From contig JAPOVP010000056.1 in assembly GCA_026708085.1 (NCBI GenBank), positions 111,920 through 175,919 on the forward strand: 64,000 nt of DNA, in the 5' to 3' direction. The notes under the pieces are model-generated. The model was given only the letters and a program-made list of their open reading frames with translations, had not been told where the DNA came from and made no database searches. Source of the stretch: Caldilineaceae bacterium (GTDB lineage Bacteria; Chloroflexota; Anaerolineae; Caldilineales; Caldilineaceae). Of this stretch, positions 51,312 through 60,163 are shown one piece after another (position 1 is the first letter of the stretch; each line of letters starts with the position of its first letter). A program made the translations under genes and the position numbers.

Positions 51312-52632
51312 CCGGCGGATGCGGGCGGAGGCGCCGCGCGGTTTCGCCCGCTTCCGCTATATCCTGGCCGCCTTTGTTGCGACACGGCTGGTCGTCGATA
51401 CAGCGATCCAACTCTTCTACTCCTTTCTGCAGGTCATTGCGTTGGGGATGGGCCTGGATGTGGTCGTTCTGGGCCGTCTGCTCAGCCTGCGCAGCGCGGT
51501 GGGGTTGAGCGCGCCGCTGTTCGGCAGCGCGGCCGACCGCTACGGTTATCTTCGCGTCATGCGCCTGGCCCTTGTTCTGTCCGCGGCCGGCAGCTTTCTG
51601 CTGGGCAGCGGAGCCGGGTTCTGGTCGGTCGCGGCCGGGATGGTGCTGTCGGGCGTGGGGTTGACCGGATTTATGCCGATCGTTCAGGCCTATATCAGCG
51701 CGCAGTTGCCCTTTGCGCAGCGGGCGCGCGGCATCGGTATATTGGAGTACTCTTGGGCCCTGGCGGGGATCCTCGGTCTTTCGCTGATGGGCCTCCTTTT
51801 CGACCATTACAGCTGGCAGCTTCCATTCTTTGTACTGGGCGGGGGGATGCTCGCCGCGTGGGCACTGCTCGGCTTCTTGCCGAAGGCGCCGAGAGGCGCG
51901 GACACGCCACTGTCGGGGGAGAGTGAAGAGGCTGGACCGGCGCCGGCAGCGGTTGCAGGTGAAGACGGCGGTTCAGTGGGGGCTTCGGAGAAGAAGGCTG
52001 TCCCTTCTGTGGCCGTACAGTTTTCGGGCCTCGCGCTTCGCGGTGTGCGGCGCGCTGTTGACCTCTTCGAACTCGGCCCCAACCGGCGCTCGGCATCCGC
52101 TGTGATTGGGGCGAACTGCCTCTTCCTTTTCAGCCAGGGCCACGTCATGATTGCTCACGGCGTCTGGCTGCAGACCGAGTACGGCCTGACTGCATCCGCC
52201 CTGGGGCTGGCGGCCCTGGGCCTGGGTGCGGCGGACCTGATCGGGGCGGTTCTGGTCTCGTTGATCACGGACCGGGTCGGCAAGAAGCGATCATTCCAGG
52301 CGGGCATTCTTGGTTCGATGCTGGCTTACTTCTCTCTGCCGATTGTCGACGTGGGTCTGCTGCCGGTCATCGCTGCATTGCTGCTGCTGCGATTTGCATT
52401 CGAGTACGGCCTGGTGAGCGCAATCGCCTTGATCAGTGAACAGGCTCCGGACCGGCGGGGCAAGGTGATATCGCTGGCGGTGGCGGTCAATCTGCTGGGC
52501 TTGACCCTGACAGGTTTTACGGGGCCGTGGATGTACACGCGCTTCGGTGTGTGGGGGTTGGGGCCGGTGGCGGCCGTCTGTACGCTTGGGGCATTCGTTC
52601 TGCTGACGGTCTGGGGAAGGGAGACGGCGTGA
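51304..52632 (+). CDS. Major facilitator superfamily transporter, paralogue B
   Basis: 442 residues, twelve predicted helices; a tandem duplicate of the 49829 gene. It shares FRYILAAFVATRLVVDTAIQ, GSAADRYGYLRVMRL, LPFAQRARGIGILEYSWALA and LITDRVGKKRSFQAG with it. The central cytoplasmic loop (residues about 195-250) is longer and acidic, and is the most diverged part. The start overlaps a LolA-like fossil, so its own translation may now depend on the fossil's ribosome-binding site. Substrate unknown; divergence of loop and flanks suggests altered specificity. Confidence 0.87.
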   Translation: MSSRRMRAEAPRGFARFRYILAAFVATRLVVDTAIQLFYSFLQVIALGMGLDVVVLGRLLSLRSAVGLSAPLFGSAADRYGYLRVMRLALVLSAAGSFLLGSGAGFWSVAAGMVLSGVGLTGFMPIVQAYISAQLPFAQRARGIGILEYSWALAGILGLSLMGLLFDHYSWQLPFFVLGGGMLAAWALLGFLPKAPRGADTPLSGESEEAGPAPAAVAGEDGGSVGASEKKAVPSVAVQFSGLALRGVRRAVDLFELGPNRRSASAVIGANCLFLFSQGHVMIAHGVWLQTEYGLTASALGLAALGLGAADLIGAVLVSLITDRVGKKRSFQAGILGSMLAYFSLPIVDVGLLPVIAALLLLRFAFEYGLVSAIALISEQAPDRRGKVISLAVAVNLLGLTLTGFTGPWMYTRFGVWGLGPVAAVCTLGAFVLLTVWGRETA

Positions 52633-52665
52633 ACTGCAGTTGCCAGTTGCCGGCGGTCAGTGGGG
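52622..52665 (+). repeat. Short heptanucleotide-type repeat
   Basis: TTGCCAGTTGCCGGCGGTCAG overlaps the end of the MFS gene and resembles the CCAGTTG/CCGGTTG units at 13602 and 60060. Weak register. Confidence 0.5.
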
Positions 52666-52802
52666 AACGGCGGAACTGGAGTGGTTGATGGCTAGCGGAG
52701 AGTGGTAGACTGCGGCTGGGTTGCCGCTGGGTAGGCGGGCGGCGGCAGGGGGAGAGCGGCAGCGTTTTGGCAACGGGAAACGGGCAATCGGGAGGTCTTT
52801 CG

Positions 52803-54143
52803 ATGAACATCATCTATCTGCATTCTCACGACACGGGGCGCTACCTGCAGCCATACGGTCATGCGGTTCCTGCTCCGAACCTGCAGCGGCTGGCGGAGGA
52901 GGGCGTCCTTTTTCGCAAGGCTTTCAACGCCGCGCCGACCTGCTCGCCGAGCCGGGCCTGTCTGCTCACCGGCCAGAACGCGCACGGCTGCGGGCAGCTG
53001 GGCCTGGCCAACCGCGACTTTTTTCTGCAACATCCGGAACGGCACCTGGCCAACTTCCTGCGCGGCCACGGCTACCGCACCGCGTTGTGCGGCTTCCAGC
53101 ACCTGGTGCTCGATACGCGCACGCTCGGTTATGAGTGGATCGCGGAGGTCAACCCGCCCGGCTCCGGGAGCGCGCGCGGCACGACCGCGGCCGCGGTCGA
53201 CTTCATCAACCAGGCGCACGACCGGCCCTTTTTCCTTGCGGTCGGCTACTTCGAGACGCACCGAGAGTTTCCCGAGCCGACCGAGGAGGAGGATGAACGC
53301 TATACCCTGCCGCCGGCGCCGCTGCCGGATACGCCGCAGACGCGCTACGACATGGCATCCTACAAGCGCATGGCCAAGATTCTCGACGACCAGGTCGGGG
53401 CCGTTCTGGAAGCGCTTGAGCAGGCGGGCCTGGCAGAGGATACGCTGTTCATCTATACGACCGACCACGGGCTGGCCTTTCCGGCCATGAAGTGCACGCT
53501 GACCGATCACGGCATGGGCGTGGCGCTGATCGTGCGGGGGCCGCACGGTTTCGGCGGCGGCAAGGTTGTGGACGGCATGATTTCGCAGATCGACATCTAC
53601 CCGACGCTGTGCGAACTGCTCGGAGTCGAGCCGCCGGAATGGCTGGAGGGGCGCTCGGTCCTGCCGCTGGTGGCGGGGACGGCGGATGAGATCAACGAGG
53701 AGATCTTCGCGGAGGTGACCTATCACGCCGCGTATGAGCCGAAACGGGCGGTGCGCACACAGCGCTGGAAGTATATCCGCCGCTTCGACCGCTGGCCGAC
53801 GACGGCGCTGCCCAATATCGACGACGGGCCGAGCAAGCAGTATCTACTGGAGAACGGGCTGGCCGGGCGCACCGTGCACCAGGAGGCGCTCTACGACCTG
53901 GTCTACGACCCCAACGAGGCCTGCAACCTAGTCAATGATCCGGCCTACGCCGAGCCGCTGGCCGAGATGCGCAGGCGGTTGTGGTCGTGGATGGAGCGGA
54001 CCGATGATCCGCTGCTGCGAGGGCCTGTGCCGGCCGCGGAGGGATCTTACGTCGACAGCGCGGACGAGACCGATCCGGACGCGGAACGGGCCGCGGTCCT
54101 TCTGTGGCGCGATCGCGAGCGGCTGGACATGCGCCAGGGCTAA
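52803..54143 (+). CDS. Type I sulfatase (formylglycine-dependent)
   Basis: 446 residues; GGGAGG 7 bases before ATG 52803. Metal-binding residues open the protein (IIYLHSHDTGRY). The formylglycine site is TCSPSRACLLTGQ with Cys near 47 (CxPSR), so it needs a sulfatase-modifying enzyme. TTDHGLAFPAMKCTLTDHG carries further metal and sulfate ligands, and YDLVYDPNEACNLVND is the typical C-terminal signature. There is no signal peptide, so it works in the cytoplasm. It hydrolyses sulfate esters, probably of imported saccharides. The next gene is convergent, 13 bases away. Confidence 0.9.
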   Translation: MNIIYLHSHDTGRYLQPYGHAVPAPNLQRLAEEGVLFRKAFNAAPTCSPSRACLLTGQNAHGCGQLGLANRDFFLQHPERHLANFLRGHGYRTALCGFQHLVLDTRTLGYEWIAEVNPPGSGSARGTTAAAVDFINQAHDRPFFLAVGYFETHREFPEPTEEEDERYTLPPAPLPDTPQTRYDMASYKRMAKILDDQVGAVLEALEQAGLAEDTLFIYTTDHGLAFPAMKCTLTDHGMGVALIVRGPHGFGGGKVVDGMISQIDIYPTLCELLGVEPPEWLEGRSVLPLVAGTADEINEEIFAEVTYHAAYEPKRAVRTQRWKYIRRFDRWPTTALPNIDDGPSKQYLLENGLAGRTVHQEALYDLVYDPNEACNLVNDPAYAEPLAEMRRRLWSWMERTDDPLLRGPVPAAEGSYVDSADETDPDAERAAVLLWRDRERLDMRQG

Positions 54144-54156
54144 CGATCACCCGGAA

Positions 54157-55518
54157 TTAACGTTCGCCGAGGGCGAAGACCAGCGCCTCGATCAGCAGAT
54201 CGATCTCCGTTTTCTTCGCCACCAGCGGCGGCGCCATGATCAGGATGTTGCCGAGGCCCGGGACGGTGTTGCCGTTGCGGGCGAGGATGACGCCGGCCTG
54301 TTTGCAGCGCGCAAGGACGGCCAGGACCTCGGCGTCGTCGAGCGGCGCTTTCGTCTCCTTGTCCTCCACCAGCTCCACGCCGAGCAGAAGCCCGCGCCCG
54401 CGCGCCTCGCCGACCCACGGGTGCGACGTCAGGCCCTCCAGCTGCTCCAACGCGTAAGCGCCCACATCGCGGGCGTTCTCCACCACCCCCTCATCCTCCA
54501 CGATCTCCAGGTTGCGCAGTCCGACCGCGGTGCTGACCGGGTGGCCGCCGAAGGTGTTGACGTGGCGGAAGTGGCGCAGGTCGCCGGCCTCGCCCATGAA
54601 GGCATCGAAGATATACTCCTGCACGGCGGTCGCGGCCAGCGGCATGTAGCCGCTTGAGAGCCCCTTGGCCATTGTGATGATGTCCGGCTGTACCTCCCAC
54701 AGCTGGTGGCCGAACAACCTGCCCGTCCGCCCGACACCGGAGACAACCTCGTCGAAGATGAGCAGCACGCCGTACTCGTCGCAGATCTCGCGCACGCGCG
54801 GCAGGTATTCGTCGGGCGGGACCAGCACGCCGCCGCCGGAGATGATCGGCTCCATCAGCAGCGCGGCGACCGTCTCCGACCCCTCGTAGACGATCGTCTC
54901 CTCGATCGCCTGGGCGCAGGCGAGGCCGTGCTCGGCCGCACTGAGTTTGGGGTGGGCGCGGTAGGGATAGGGGGGCGGAACGTGGATGAAGCCGGGCGCC
55001 ATCGGGCCGTAGCCGATCTTGCGCTCGGCCTGGCCGGTGGCGCTCATCGCGCCCAGGGTATTGCCGTGGTAGGCGCGGTGGCGGGCGATGATCTTGTAGC
55101 GGTTGGCGCCGCCAGACTTGCCTGACTGCAGGTGATACTGGCGCGCGATCTTGAAGGCGACTTCGTTGGCCTCGGAGCCGCTGGAGGAGAAGTAGACGCG
55201 TCCGCGCCAGCCCAGCAGGTCCAGAATCTTGGCGGCCAGCTGCGCGCCGGGCGGGTGGGTCATGGTCGGGGTGAGATAGGCCAGCTCGGTCATCTGCGCG
55301 GCCGCGGTTTCGGCCAGCTCGCGGCGCCCGTAGCCGATATTGACGCAGAAGAGGCCGGCCATTGCGTCGAGGAAGCGATTGCCCTGCGCGTCCTCGAGGT
55401 AGCAGCCTTCGCCGCGCACGATCAGCGGGGGTGGGTTGTCGGCCAGCGGCTTGTGCTGCGTGAGTGGGTGCCAGAGGGCGCGCACGTCGAGTTCTGAAAT
55501 TGAAGGGGCGACAGTCAT
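54157..55518 (-). CDS. Class III pyridoxal-phosphate aminotransferase
   Basis: 453 residues. Fold type I aminotransferase: SSSGSEANEVAFKIARQYH (cofactor phosphate site), RHRAYHGNTLGAMSATG, LIFDEVVSGVGRTGRLFG (Asp binding the pyridine N) and TMAKGLSSGYMPL (Lys near 284). It resembles omega-amino acid:pyruvate aminotransferases (beta-alanine, taurine or GABA types). It converts a terminal amine to an aldehyde using pyruvate or a keto acid as acceptor. It is convergent with the sulfatase gene and has its own promoter upstream. The exact amine cannot be told. Confidence 0.9.
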   Translation of the reverse strand: MTVAPSISELDVRALWHPLTQHKPLADNPPPLIVRGEGCYLEDAQGNRFLDAMAGLFCVNIGYGRRELAETAAAQMTELAYLTPTMTHPPGAQLAAKILDLLGWRGRVYFSSSGSEANEVAFKIARQYHLQSGKSGGANRYKIIARHRAYHGNTLGAMSATGQAERKIGYGPMAPGFIHVPPPYPYRAHPKLSAAEHGLACAQAIEETIVYEGSETVAALLMEPIISGGGVLVPPDEYLPRVREICDEYGVLLIFDEVVSGVGRTGRLFGHQLWEVQPDIITMAKGLSSGYMPLAATAVQEYIFDAFMGEAGDLRHFRHVNTFGGHPVSTAVGLRNLEIVEDEGVVENARDVGAYALEQLEGLTSHPWVGEARGRGLLLGVELVEDKETKAPLDDAEVLAVLARCKQAGVILARNGNTVPGLGNILIMAPPLVAKKTEIDLLIEALVFALGER

Positions 55519-55563
55519 TTTTCGTCTCGTTTCCTCGGTGGAGTCGGCGTTGTTTACGCTGCG

Positions 55564-55592
55564 ATCATACCAGCATCTCGCCTTCCGGTCTA
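55564..55592 (-). promoter_or_regulatory. Aminotransferase gene promoter
   Basis: On the minus strand TAGACC (55587-55592), 17 bases, then TATGAT (55564-55569) preceded by TGG, an extended -10. The start codon lies 46 bases downstream. Confidence 0.55.
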
Positions 55593-55638
55593 CCGTGTGC
55601 AGGACCCGTCAACGCAGTAGTTTACGCTGCAAATGCCA

Positions 55639-55666
55639 TTGAAGATCGCCGTACCTATGATAGAAT
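55639..55666 (+). promoter_or_regulatory. vapBC promoter candidate
   Basis: TTGAAG (55639-55644), 16 bases, TAGAAT (55661-55666), about 100 bases before the antitoxin start. Confidence 0.5.
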
Positions 55667-55765
55667 GCGGGAAATCGCGCTTGGATGCTGAGGATCTTTC
55701 AGTTCTTCGTTGGGGGTCTCACAGACAAGATATGACCGCGAGGCGTAACACAATGGGAGTCGGAA

Positions 55766-56053
55766 ATGGTACCTGCACAGATACAGTTGACGGAGACTCA
55801 GGCACGCATTCTGAAGCGGATTGCTTCTGAAAAAGAGATCTCTGTCGCTGAACTGATCCGCCGGAGTATTGACGATATGATTCGGCACAGTAAGGATATT
55901 GATGGCGGCAAACAGCACGATGCCGAACGAGAGGAGCGTAGGAGGCGCGCCCTATCGGTTGTCGGGGCATTTTCCAGCGGTGTCGATGATCTCTCCGTCA
56001 ATCACGATCAGTATCTGGCAGAAGCATATGCCAACGCAGCCGGCGATGAGTGA
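55766..56053 (+). CDS. vapB: VapB-like ribbon-helix-helix antitoxin
   Basis: 95 residues. The N-terminus QIQLTETQARILKRIASEKE followed by ISVAELIRRSIDDMIRH is a CopG/ribbon-helix-helix DNA-binding domain. The acidic and basic C-terminal tail would wrap the toxin. It overlaps the PIN toxin gene by TGATG, the usual toxin-antitoxin layout, and should repress its own promoter. The body matches RHH antitoxins coupled to VapC. Confidence 0.85.
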   Translation: MVPAQIQLTETQARILKRIASEKEISVAELIRRSIDDMIRHSKDIDGGKQHDAEREERRRRALSVVGAFSSGVDDLSVNHDQYLAEAYANAAGDE

Positions 56054-56448
56054 TGGTATTGGCCGATACCTCTGCGCTTATGGCGTTACTTGATAGAGAT
56101 GACCGGTATCACGCCGACGCAACTCTCGTCTGGAGACGTCTCGTCTTACAAGATGAGCCGGTTATCTGTACAAACTACGTGGTTGTGGAAGCAATTGCAC
56201 TCGTTCAGAGGCGGCTCGGCCTAAGGGCGGTGCGTCGCCTCTTGCAGGATCTGATTCCTTGGCTATCAATTGAATGGGTGCAGCCCGATGTACACGAAGC
56301 TGCTGCTTCAGCGTTTTTGACCGCGAACCGCCGTGGTCTCAGCCTTGTTGACTGTGCTAGTTTTGAAGTGGCGCGTAGGAAGGGAGTCAATGTGACCTTT
56401 GCTTATGACCGCCATTTTGTTGAACACGATTTTACTCCCATAGTCTAG
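56053..56448 (+). CDS. vapC: VapC-like PIN-domain RNase toxin
   Basis: 131 residues. ATG 56053 overlaps the antitoxin stop; GTG 56050 is one codon earlier. PIN acidic residues are all visible: Asp in VLADTSALMALL, Glu in VVVEAIALV, Asp in SLVDCASFEVARR and Asp in FAYDRHF. So it should be an active Mg-dependent RNase, cutting tRNA or rRNA when unrestrained. It ends 27 bases before the Gfo/Idh gene, so transcription could read into the sugar cluster. Confidence 0.88.
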   Translation: MVLADTSALMALLDRDDRYHADATLVWRRLVLQDEPVICTNYVVVEAIALVQRRLGLRAVRRLLQDLIPWLSIEWVQPDVHEAAASAFLTANRRGLSLVDCASFEVARRKGVNVTFAYDRHFVEHDFTPIV

Positions 56449-56475
56449 CCATACACCCCATTTCAGGAGGCAGTA

Positions 56476-57510
56476 ATGACTCAGGACAGCATCCGCGTCG
56501 GCATTATCGGCGCCGGCGCAAACACGCGCGACCGGCATATTCCCGGCCTGCAGGCGATCGACGGCGTTGAGATCGTGGCCGTCTGCAACCGCAGCCAGGC
56601 GTCGGGTGAGCGGGTGGCGCAGCGTTTCGGCATCGAGCGCGTCTGCACCAATTGGCAGGATATCGTGGACGCGCCGGACATCGACGCGGTCGTGATCGGC
56701 ACCTGGCCCTATATGCATTGTTTGACGACCGTGGCCGCGCTCGAAGCGGACAAGCACGTTATGTGCGAGGCGCGCATGGCGATGAACGCGACCGAGGCGC
56801 ACCGCATGTACGATACGCTGCGCGATCACCCGCATCTGGTGGCGCAGATCGTGCCGTCGCCCTTCAGCCTGCGCGTCGACCGCACGATCCAGCGGCTGAT
56901 CCGCGATGGCTGGCTGGGCGATGTCCTCGTTGTCGACATTCACGCCGGCGGCGCGTTTATCGACAAGGACGACACGATGCACTGGCGTCACAACATGGAC
57001 TTCAGCGGGCTGAACGTGATGACGATGGGCATCTGGTACGAGGCGATGCTGCGCTGGGTGGGCGAGGCCACCAGCGTCTTGGCCAAGGGCAAGACCTTCA
57101 CGCCGATGCGCATCGATGAGGAGGGCCGCCTGATGGGCGTGCGCATTCCCGATCACATCGACATCATTGCCGACCTGGCCTGCGGCGGGCAGGCGCACAT
57201 CCAGGTCAGCAACGTTACCGGCTTCGGTGAGCCGCCCTCGGCCACGATCTACGGCAGCGAAGGCACACTGCGCTTCAGCGAAGACGTTCTGAGCGGCGGG
57301 CGCCGCGGCGATGACGGCCTGAGCGAGATCGACGTTCCCGACGACGAGGCAGGCGGCTGGCGCGTCGAGGAGGAGTTCATCAGCGCGATCCGCGGACACG
57401 AGGAAATCACCCATACCGATTTCGAGACCGGCGTGAAATACATGGAGTTCACCGAAGCCGTCTATCTCAGCCGGCGCAGCGGGGCCGCGGTCGATCTGCC
57501 ATTGATTTGA
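56476..57510 (+). CDS. Gfo/Idh/MocA family dehydrogenase, copy 2
   Basis: 344 residues; AGGAGG precedes the ATG. NAD(P) site VGIIGAGANTRDRHIPGL (residues about 8-25). The catalytic EKP motif is replaced by MCEARMAMNA, so the usual Lys is absent and the mechanism may differ. The C-terminal domain has HAGGAFIDKDDTMHWRHNMD. It is only distantly like the 20188 enzyme. It starts the second sugar cluster and is 96 bases before RhaM. Sugar or sugar-derivative oxidation is likely; loss of the Lys could also mean a non-redox or structural role. Confidence 0.87.
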   Translation: MTQDSIRVGIIGAGANTRDRHIPGLQAIDGVEIVAVCNRSQASGERVAQRFGIERVCTNWQDIVDAPDIDAVVIGTWPYMHCLTTVAALEADKHVMCEARMAMNATEAHRMYDTLRDHPHLVAQIVPSPFSLRVDRTIQRLIRDGWLGDVLVVDIHAGGAFIDKDDTMHWRHNMDFSGLNVMTMGIWYEAMLRWVGEATSVLAKGKTFTPMRIDEEGRLMGVRIPDHIDIIADLACGGQAHIQVSNVTGFGEPPSATIYGSEGTLRFSEDVLSGGRRGDDGLSEIDVPDDEAGGWRVEEEFISAIRGHEEITHTDFETGVKYMEFTEAVYLSRRSGAAVDLPLI

Positions 57511-57592
57511 GGTTCTTGGTTTCCGGCAACTGCCCAAGTCCCGGCCATCCGGTCTTTCTGAAAACTGAAAACTCGAAACTGAAAACTCGATA
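57511..57592 (+). repeat. Heptanucleotide array between dehydrogenase and rhaM
   Basis: Right part has TGAAAAC, TGAAAAC, TCGAAAC, TGAAAAC in register (from about 57560). The left part starts GGTTCTTGGTTTCCGG just after the stop codon. Confidence 0.85.
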
Positions 57593-57606
57593 GGCGGAGA
57601 GGAGCG

Positions 57607-57930
57607 ATGAAGCGATACGGAATGGTGATTCGCGTCAGGCCGGAGTTGGAGGACGCGTATGTGCATCTGCACGAGAACACCTGGCCCGGCGTGCTGCAGC
57701 GCATCAGCGACAGCAATATCCGCAACTACTCGATCTTCATGCGCGACGGCTACCTCTTCGCCTACTACGAGTATGTGGGGGAGGACTATGAGGCGGATAT
57801 GGCGAAGATGGCGGCTGATCCGGTGACGCAGGCGTGGTGGAAGCTGACCGACCCGTGCCAGCAGCCGGTGGAGAGCGCGGCGGAGGGCGAGAAGTGGGCG
57901 GAGATGGAGGAGGTGTTCCACCATGAGTGA
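57607..57930 (+). CDS. rhaM: L-rhamnose mutarotase family protein, copy 2
   Basis: 107 residues, same length as copy 1 at 21302 and much like it (MKRYGMVIRVRPELEDAY, HENTWPGVL, NIRNYSIFMRDGYLFAYYEY, WWKLTDPCQQPVES). Active-site His and Trp pair are kept. GGAGAGGAGCG is just upstream. Its last 8 bases overlap the amidohydrolase start, a strong sign of coupled function. It would equilibrate anomers of an L-deoxysugar ahead of the dehydrogenase and lactonase-like enzymes. Confidence 0.9.
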   Translation: MKRYGMVIRVRPELEDAYVHLHENTWPGVLQRISDSNIRNYSIFMRDGYLFAYYEYVGEDYEADMAKMAADPVTQAWWKLTDPCQQPVESAAEGEKWAEMEEVFHHE

Positions 57931-58783
57931 GGGCGCGGGCCGCTATGTGGATACGCACGTCCATTTCTGGGACAGCTCGGTGATCGACTATCCGTGGCTG
58001 GCGGGCGGGTCGCCGATCGCGCATCCGCATCTGCCGGCCGACCTCGAGCGGGCGCGCGCCGGCGTTTCGCTTGAGCTGGCCGCGATCGTTTTCGAGGAGG
58101 CCGACTGTCTACCGGCGCAGGCGCTGCGCGAGGCGCAGTGGGTCACCGAGCTGGCGCAGGAGGAGACGCGCATCCGCGGCATCGTGGCGCACGCGCCGCT
58201 GCAGGAAGGAGAGGGCGCCCGCCCCCATCTGCAGGCGCTGGCGGAGCTGCCGTTGGTGAAGGGCATCCGCCGTCTGATCCAGGACGAACCGCTCGGCTTC
58301 TGCACCGAGCCGGCGTTTGTGCGCGGTGTGCAGCTGCTGCCGGAGTACGGCTTCAGTTTCGATCTGTGCATCTACCATCCGCAGATGGGCGACGTGCTGG
58401 AACTGGTGGCGCAGTGTCCGGATGTCACTTTTCTGCTCGATCATATCGGGAAACCGGGCATTGCGGCCGGCATCATGCAGCCGTGGAAGGATCAGGTGCG
58501 CGAGCTGGCGAGCCGTCCGGACATCCACTGCAAGCTGTCGGGTGTGACGACGGAGGCGGACCACGCGAACTGGAACCGGGATGAGCTGCGGCCGTATATC
58601 GAGCACGTGCTCGACTGTTTCGGGCCGGACCGTGTGATCTTCGGCTCGGACTGGCCGGTGGTCGACCTGGCGGCCGACTACCGCACCTGGTTCGATATCG
58701 TGCAGGAGAGTATCAGCCACTTCAGCGCGCAGGACCAGCAGAAGATCATGCACGACAACGGCGTGCGCTTCTACCGGCTTTAA
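57923..58783 (+). CDS. Amidohydrolase-2 family protein (lactonase-like), copy 2
   Basis: 286 residues. COG3618-type TIM-barrel hydrolase: YVDTHVHFWDSSVIDYPWL, RLIQDEPLGF, FLLDHIGKPGI, HCKLSGVTTEAD and the metal Asp in FGSDWPVVDL. ATG overlaps rhaM by 8 bases. Relatives include L-fucono-1,5-lactonase, and the rhaM coupling supports a sugar lactone substrate. It is a paralogue of the 18129 protein; both clusters pair it with a Gfo/Idh enzyme and RhaM. Confidence 0.88.
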   Translation: MSEGAGRYVDTHVHFWDSSVIDYPWLAGGSPIAHPHLPADLERARAGVSLELAAIVFEEADCLPAQALREAQWVTELAQEETRIRGIVAHAPLQEGEGARPHLQALAELPLVKGIRRLIQDEPLGFCTEPAFVRGVQLLPEYGFSFDLCIYHPQMGDVLELVAQCPDVTFLLDHIGKPGIAAGIMQPWKDQVRELASRPDIHCKLSGVTTEADHANWNRDELRPYIEHVLDCFGPDRVIFGSDWPVVDLAADYRTWFDIVQESISHFSAQDQQKIMHDNGVRFYRL

Positions 58784-58812
58784 CTGCAGTTTTTCGTGGT
58801 TAGTGTTCAGTG
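58784..58812 (+). repeat. Short heptanucleotide-type repeat
   Basis: CTGCAGTTTTTCGTGGTTAG then GTGTTCAGTGAACC follow the stop codon; same sequence family as the other arrays, but only one arm is recognisable. Confidence 0.5.
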
Positions 58813-58888
58813 AACCCCTGCGTTCGGCTGGGATGCAGTCACGAAGGATCGGGAACACAAGATTCAAAGCTACGGCGAGGAGCTATCC

Positions 58889-60049
58889 ATGTCCTACACA
58901 CCTGGCCCGGAACACAAATTCAGCTTCGGCCTGTGGACGGTCGGCAACCCCGGAAGCGACCCGTTCGGCGTGCGGGTGCGGGAATCGCGCTCGCCGGTGC
59001 AGCTGGTGCAGCTGCTGGGCGAGGTCGGCGCCTGGGGCGTCAACTTCCACGACAACGACCTGGTCCCGATCGAAGCGACCGCGGCCGAGCGCGACCGCAT
59101 CGTGAGCGATTTCAAGAAAGCGCTGGCGGAGGAGGGCCTGGTTGTGCCGATGGCGACGACCAATCTGTTTACGCACCCGGCCTTTCGCGACGGCGCGTTC
59201 ACGAGCAACGACCCGGAGGTGCGGGCGTACGCGCTGCAAAAGACGATGGCGGCGATCGACTTGGGCGTGGAGTGTGGGGCCGAGACATACGTTTTCTGGG
59301 GCGGACGGGAAGGCACCGAGACCGACGCGAGCAAGAATCCGGCGGAGGCCGGAAAGTGGTTCCAGGAGGCGATCAACTTTCTGTGCGAGTATGCGATCGA
59401 CCAGGGTTACGACCTGCGTTTCGCGCTGGAGCCGAAGCCGAACGAGCCGCGCGGCGACCTCTACCTGGCGACGGTCGGGCATATGCTGGCGTTCATCGAG
59501 ACGCTGGACCACCCGGAGATGGTCGGCGTGAACCCGGAGCTGGCGCACGAGCACATGGCGGGGCTGAACTTCACCCATGCGGTGGCGCAGGCGTGGAACG
59601 CGGGCAAGCTGTTCCACATCGACCTCAACGACCAAAACCTGGGGCGCTACGACCAGGACTTCCGCTTCGGCAGCCACAACATCAAGCAGGCCTTCTTCCT
59701 GGTCAAGTTTTTGGAGGACGTCGGCTACGACGGCCCGCGCCACTTCGACGCCCACGCCTACCGCTCCTCCGACTACGAGGACGTGAAGGCGTTTGCCAGG
59801 GGCTGTATGCGCACCTACCTGATCTTCAAGGAGAAGGCTGAGCAGTTCCGCCAGCACGCCGAGATCCAGGCGCTGCTGGCGCAGATCACGGCTGATGACG
59901 GCTCGATGGACGGCTTCCGCGGCGCATATTCGGCAGAGAAGGCAGCCGGTCTCAAGGCGCATGCCTTTGACCGCGACGAGCTGGGCCGCCGCGGCAAGCC
60001 GTACGAGCGGCTGGACCAGCTGGTGGTTGACCTGCTGCTGGGCGTGTGA
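58889..60049 (+). CDS. xylA: Xylose isomerase
   Basis: 386 residues, the length of the short (class I, actinobacterial-type) enzymes. TIM-barrel with metal and catalytic residues: NFHDNDLVP (catalytic His), [24 protein letters not shown] (metal Glu), [13 protein letters not shown] and FHIDLNDQ. It interconverts D-xylose and D-xylulose (also glucose and fructose). GGCGAGGAG is about 8 bases before the ATG. Xylulokinase follows after a repeat. C-terminal residues about 310-386 are the dimer arm. Confidence 0.95.
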   Translation: MSYTPGPEHKFSFGLWTVGNPGSDPFGVRVRESRSPVQLVQLLGEVGAWGVNFHDNDLVPIEATAAERDRIVSDFKKALAEEGLVVPMATTNLFTHPAFRDGAFTSNDPEVRAYALQKTMAAIDLGVECGAETYVFWGGREGTETDASKNPAEAGKWFQEAINFLCEYAIDQGYDLRFALEPKPNEPRGDLYLATVGHMLAFIETLDHPEMVGVNPELAHEHMAGLNFTHAVAQAWNAGKLFHIDLNDQNLGRYDQDFRFGSHNIKQAFFLVKFLEDVGYDGPRHFDAHAYRSSDYEDVKAFARGCMRTYLIFKEKAEQFRQHAEIQALLAQITADDGSMDGFRGAYSAEKAAGLKAHAFDRDELGRRGKPYERLDQLVVDLLLGV

Positions 60050-60059
60050 ACGGCGGTGG

Positions 60060-60129
60060 CCGGTTGCCAGTAGCCGGTTGCCAGTAGCCGGTTGCCAGTA
60101 GCCGGTTGCCAGTAGCCAGTAGCCTGTGG
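60060..60129 (+). repeat. 14-bp (2 x 7) tandem array between xylA and xylB
   Basis: CCGGTTGCCAGTAG repeated four times exactly (60060-60115), then CCAGTAG and CCTGTGG. Two alternating heptamers, CCGGTTG and CCAGTAG. Confidence 0.92.
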
Positions 60130-60163
60130 TCAGGGGCAGGGACCCAAAAGGGCTGAAGAGAAA

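Noticed and set aside
60060..60129. xylA-xylB tandem repeat as coding DNA
   Set aside because: It lies between two stop/start codons, is in 7-base register and has no extended frame.
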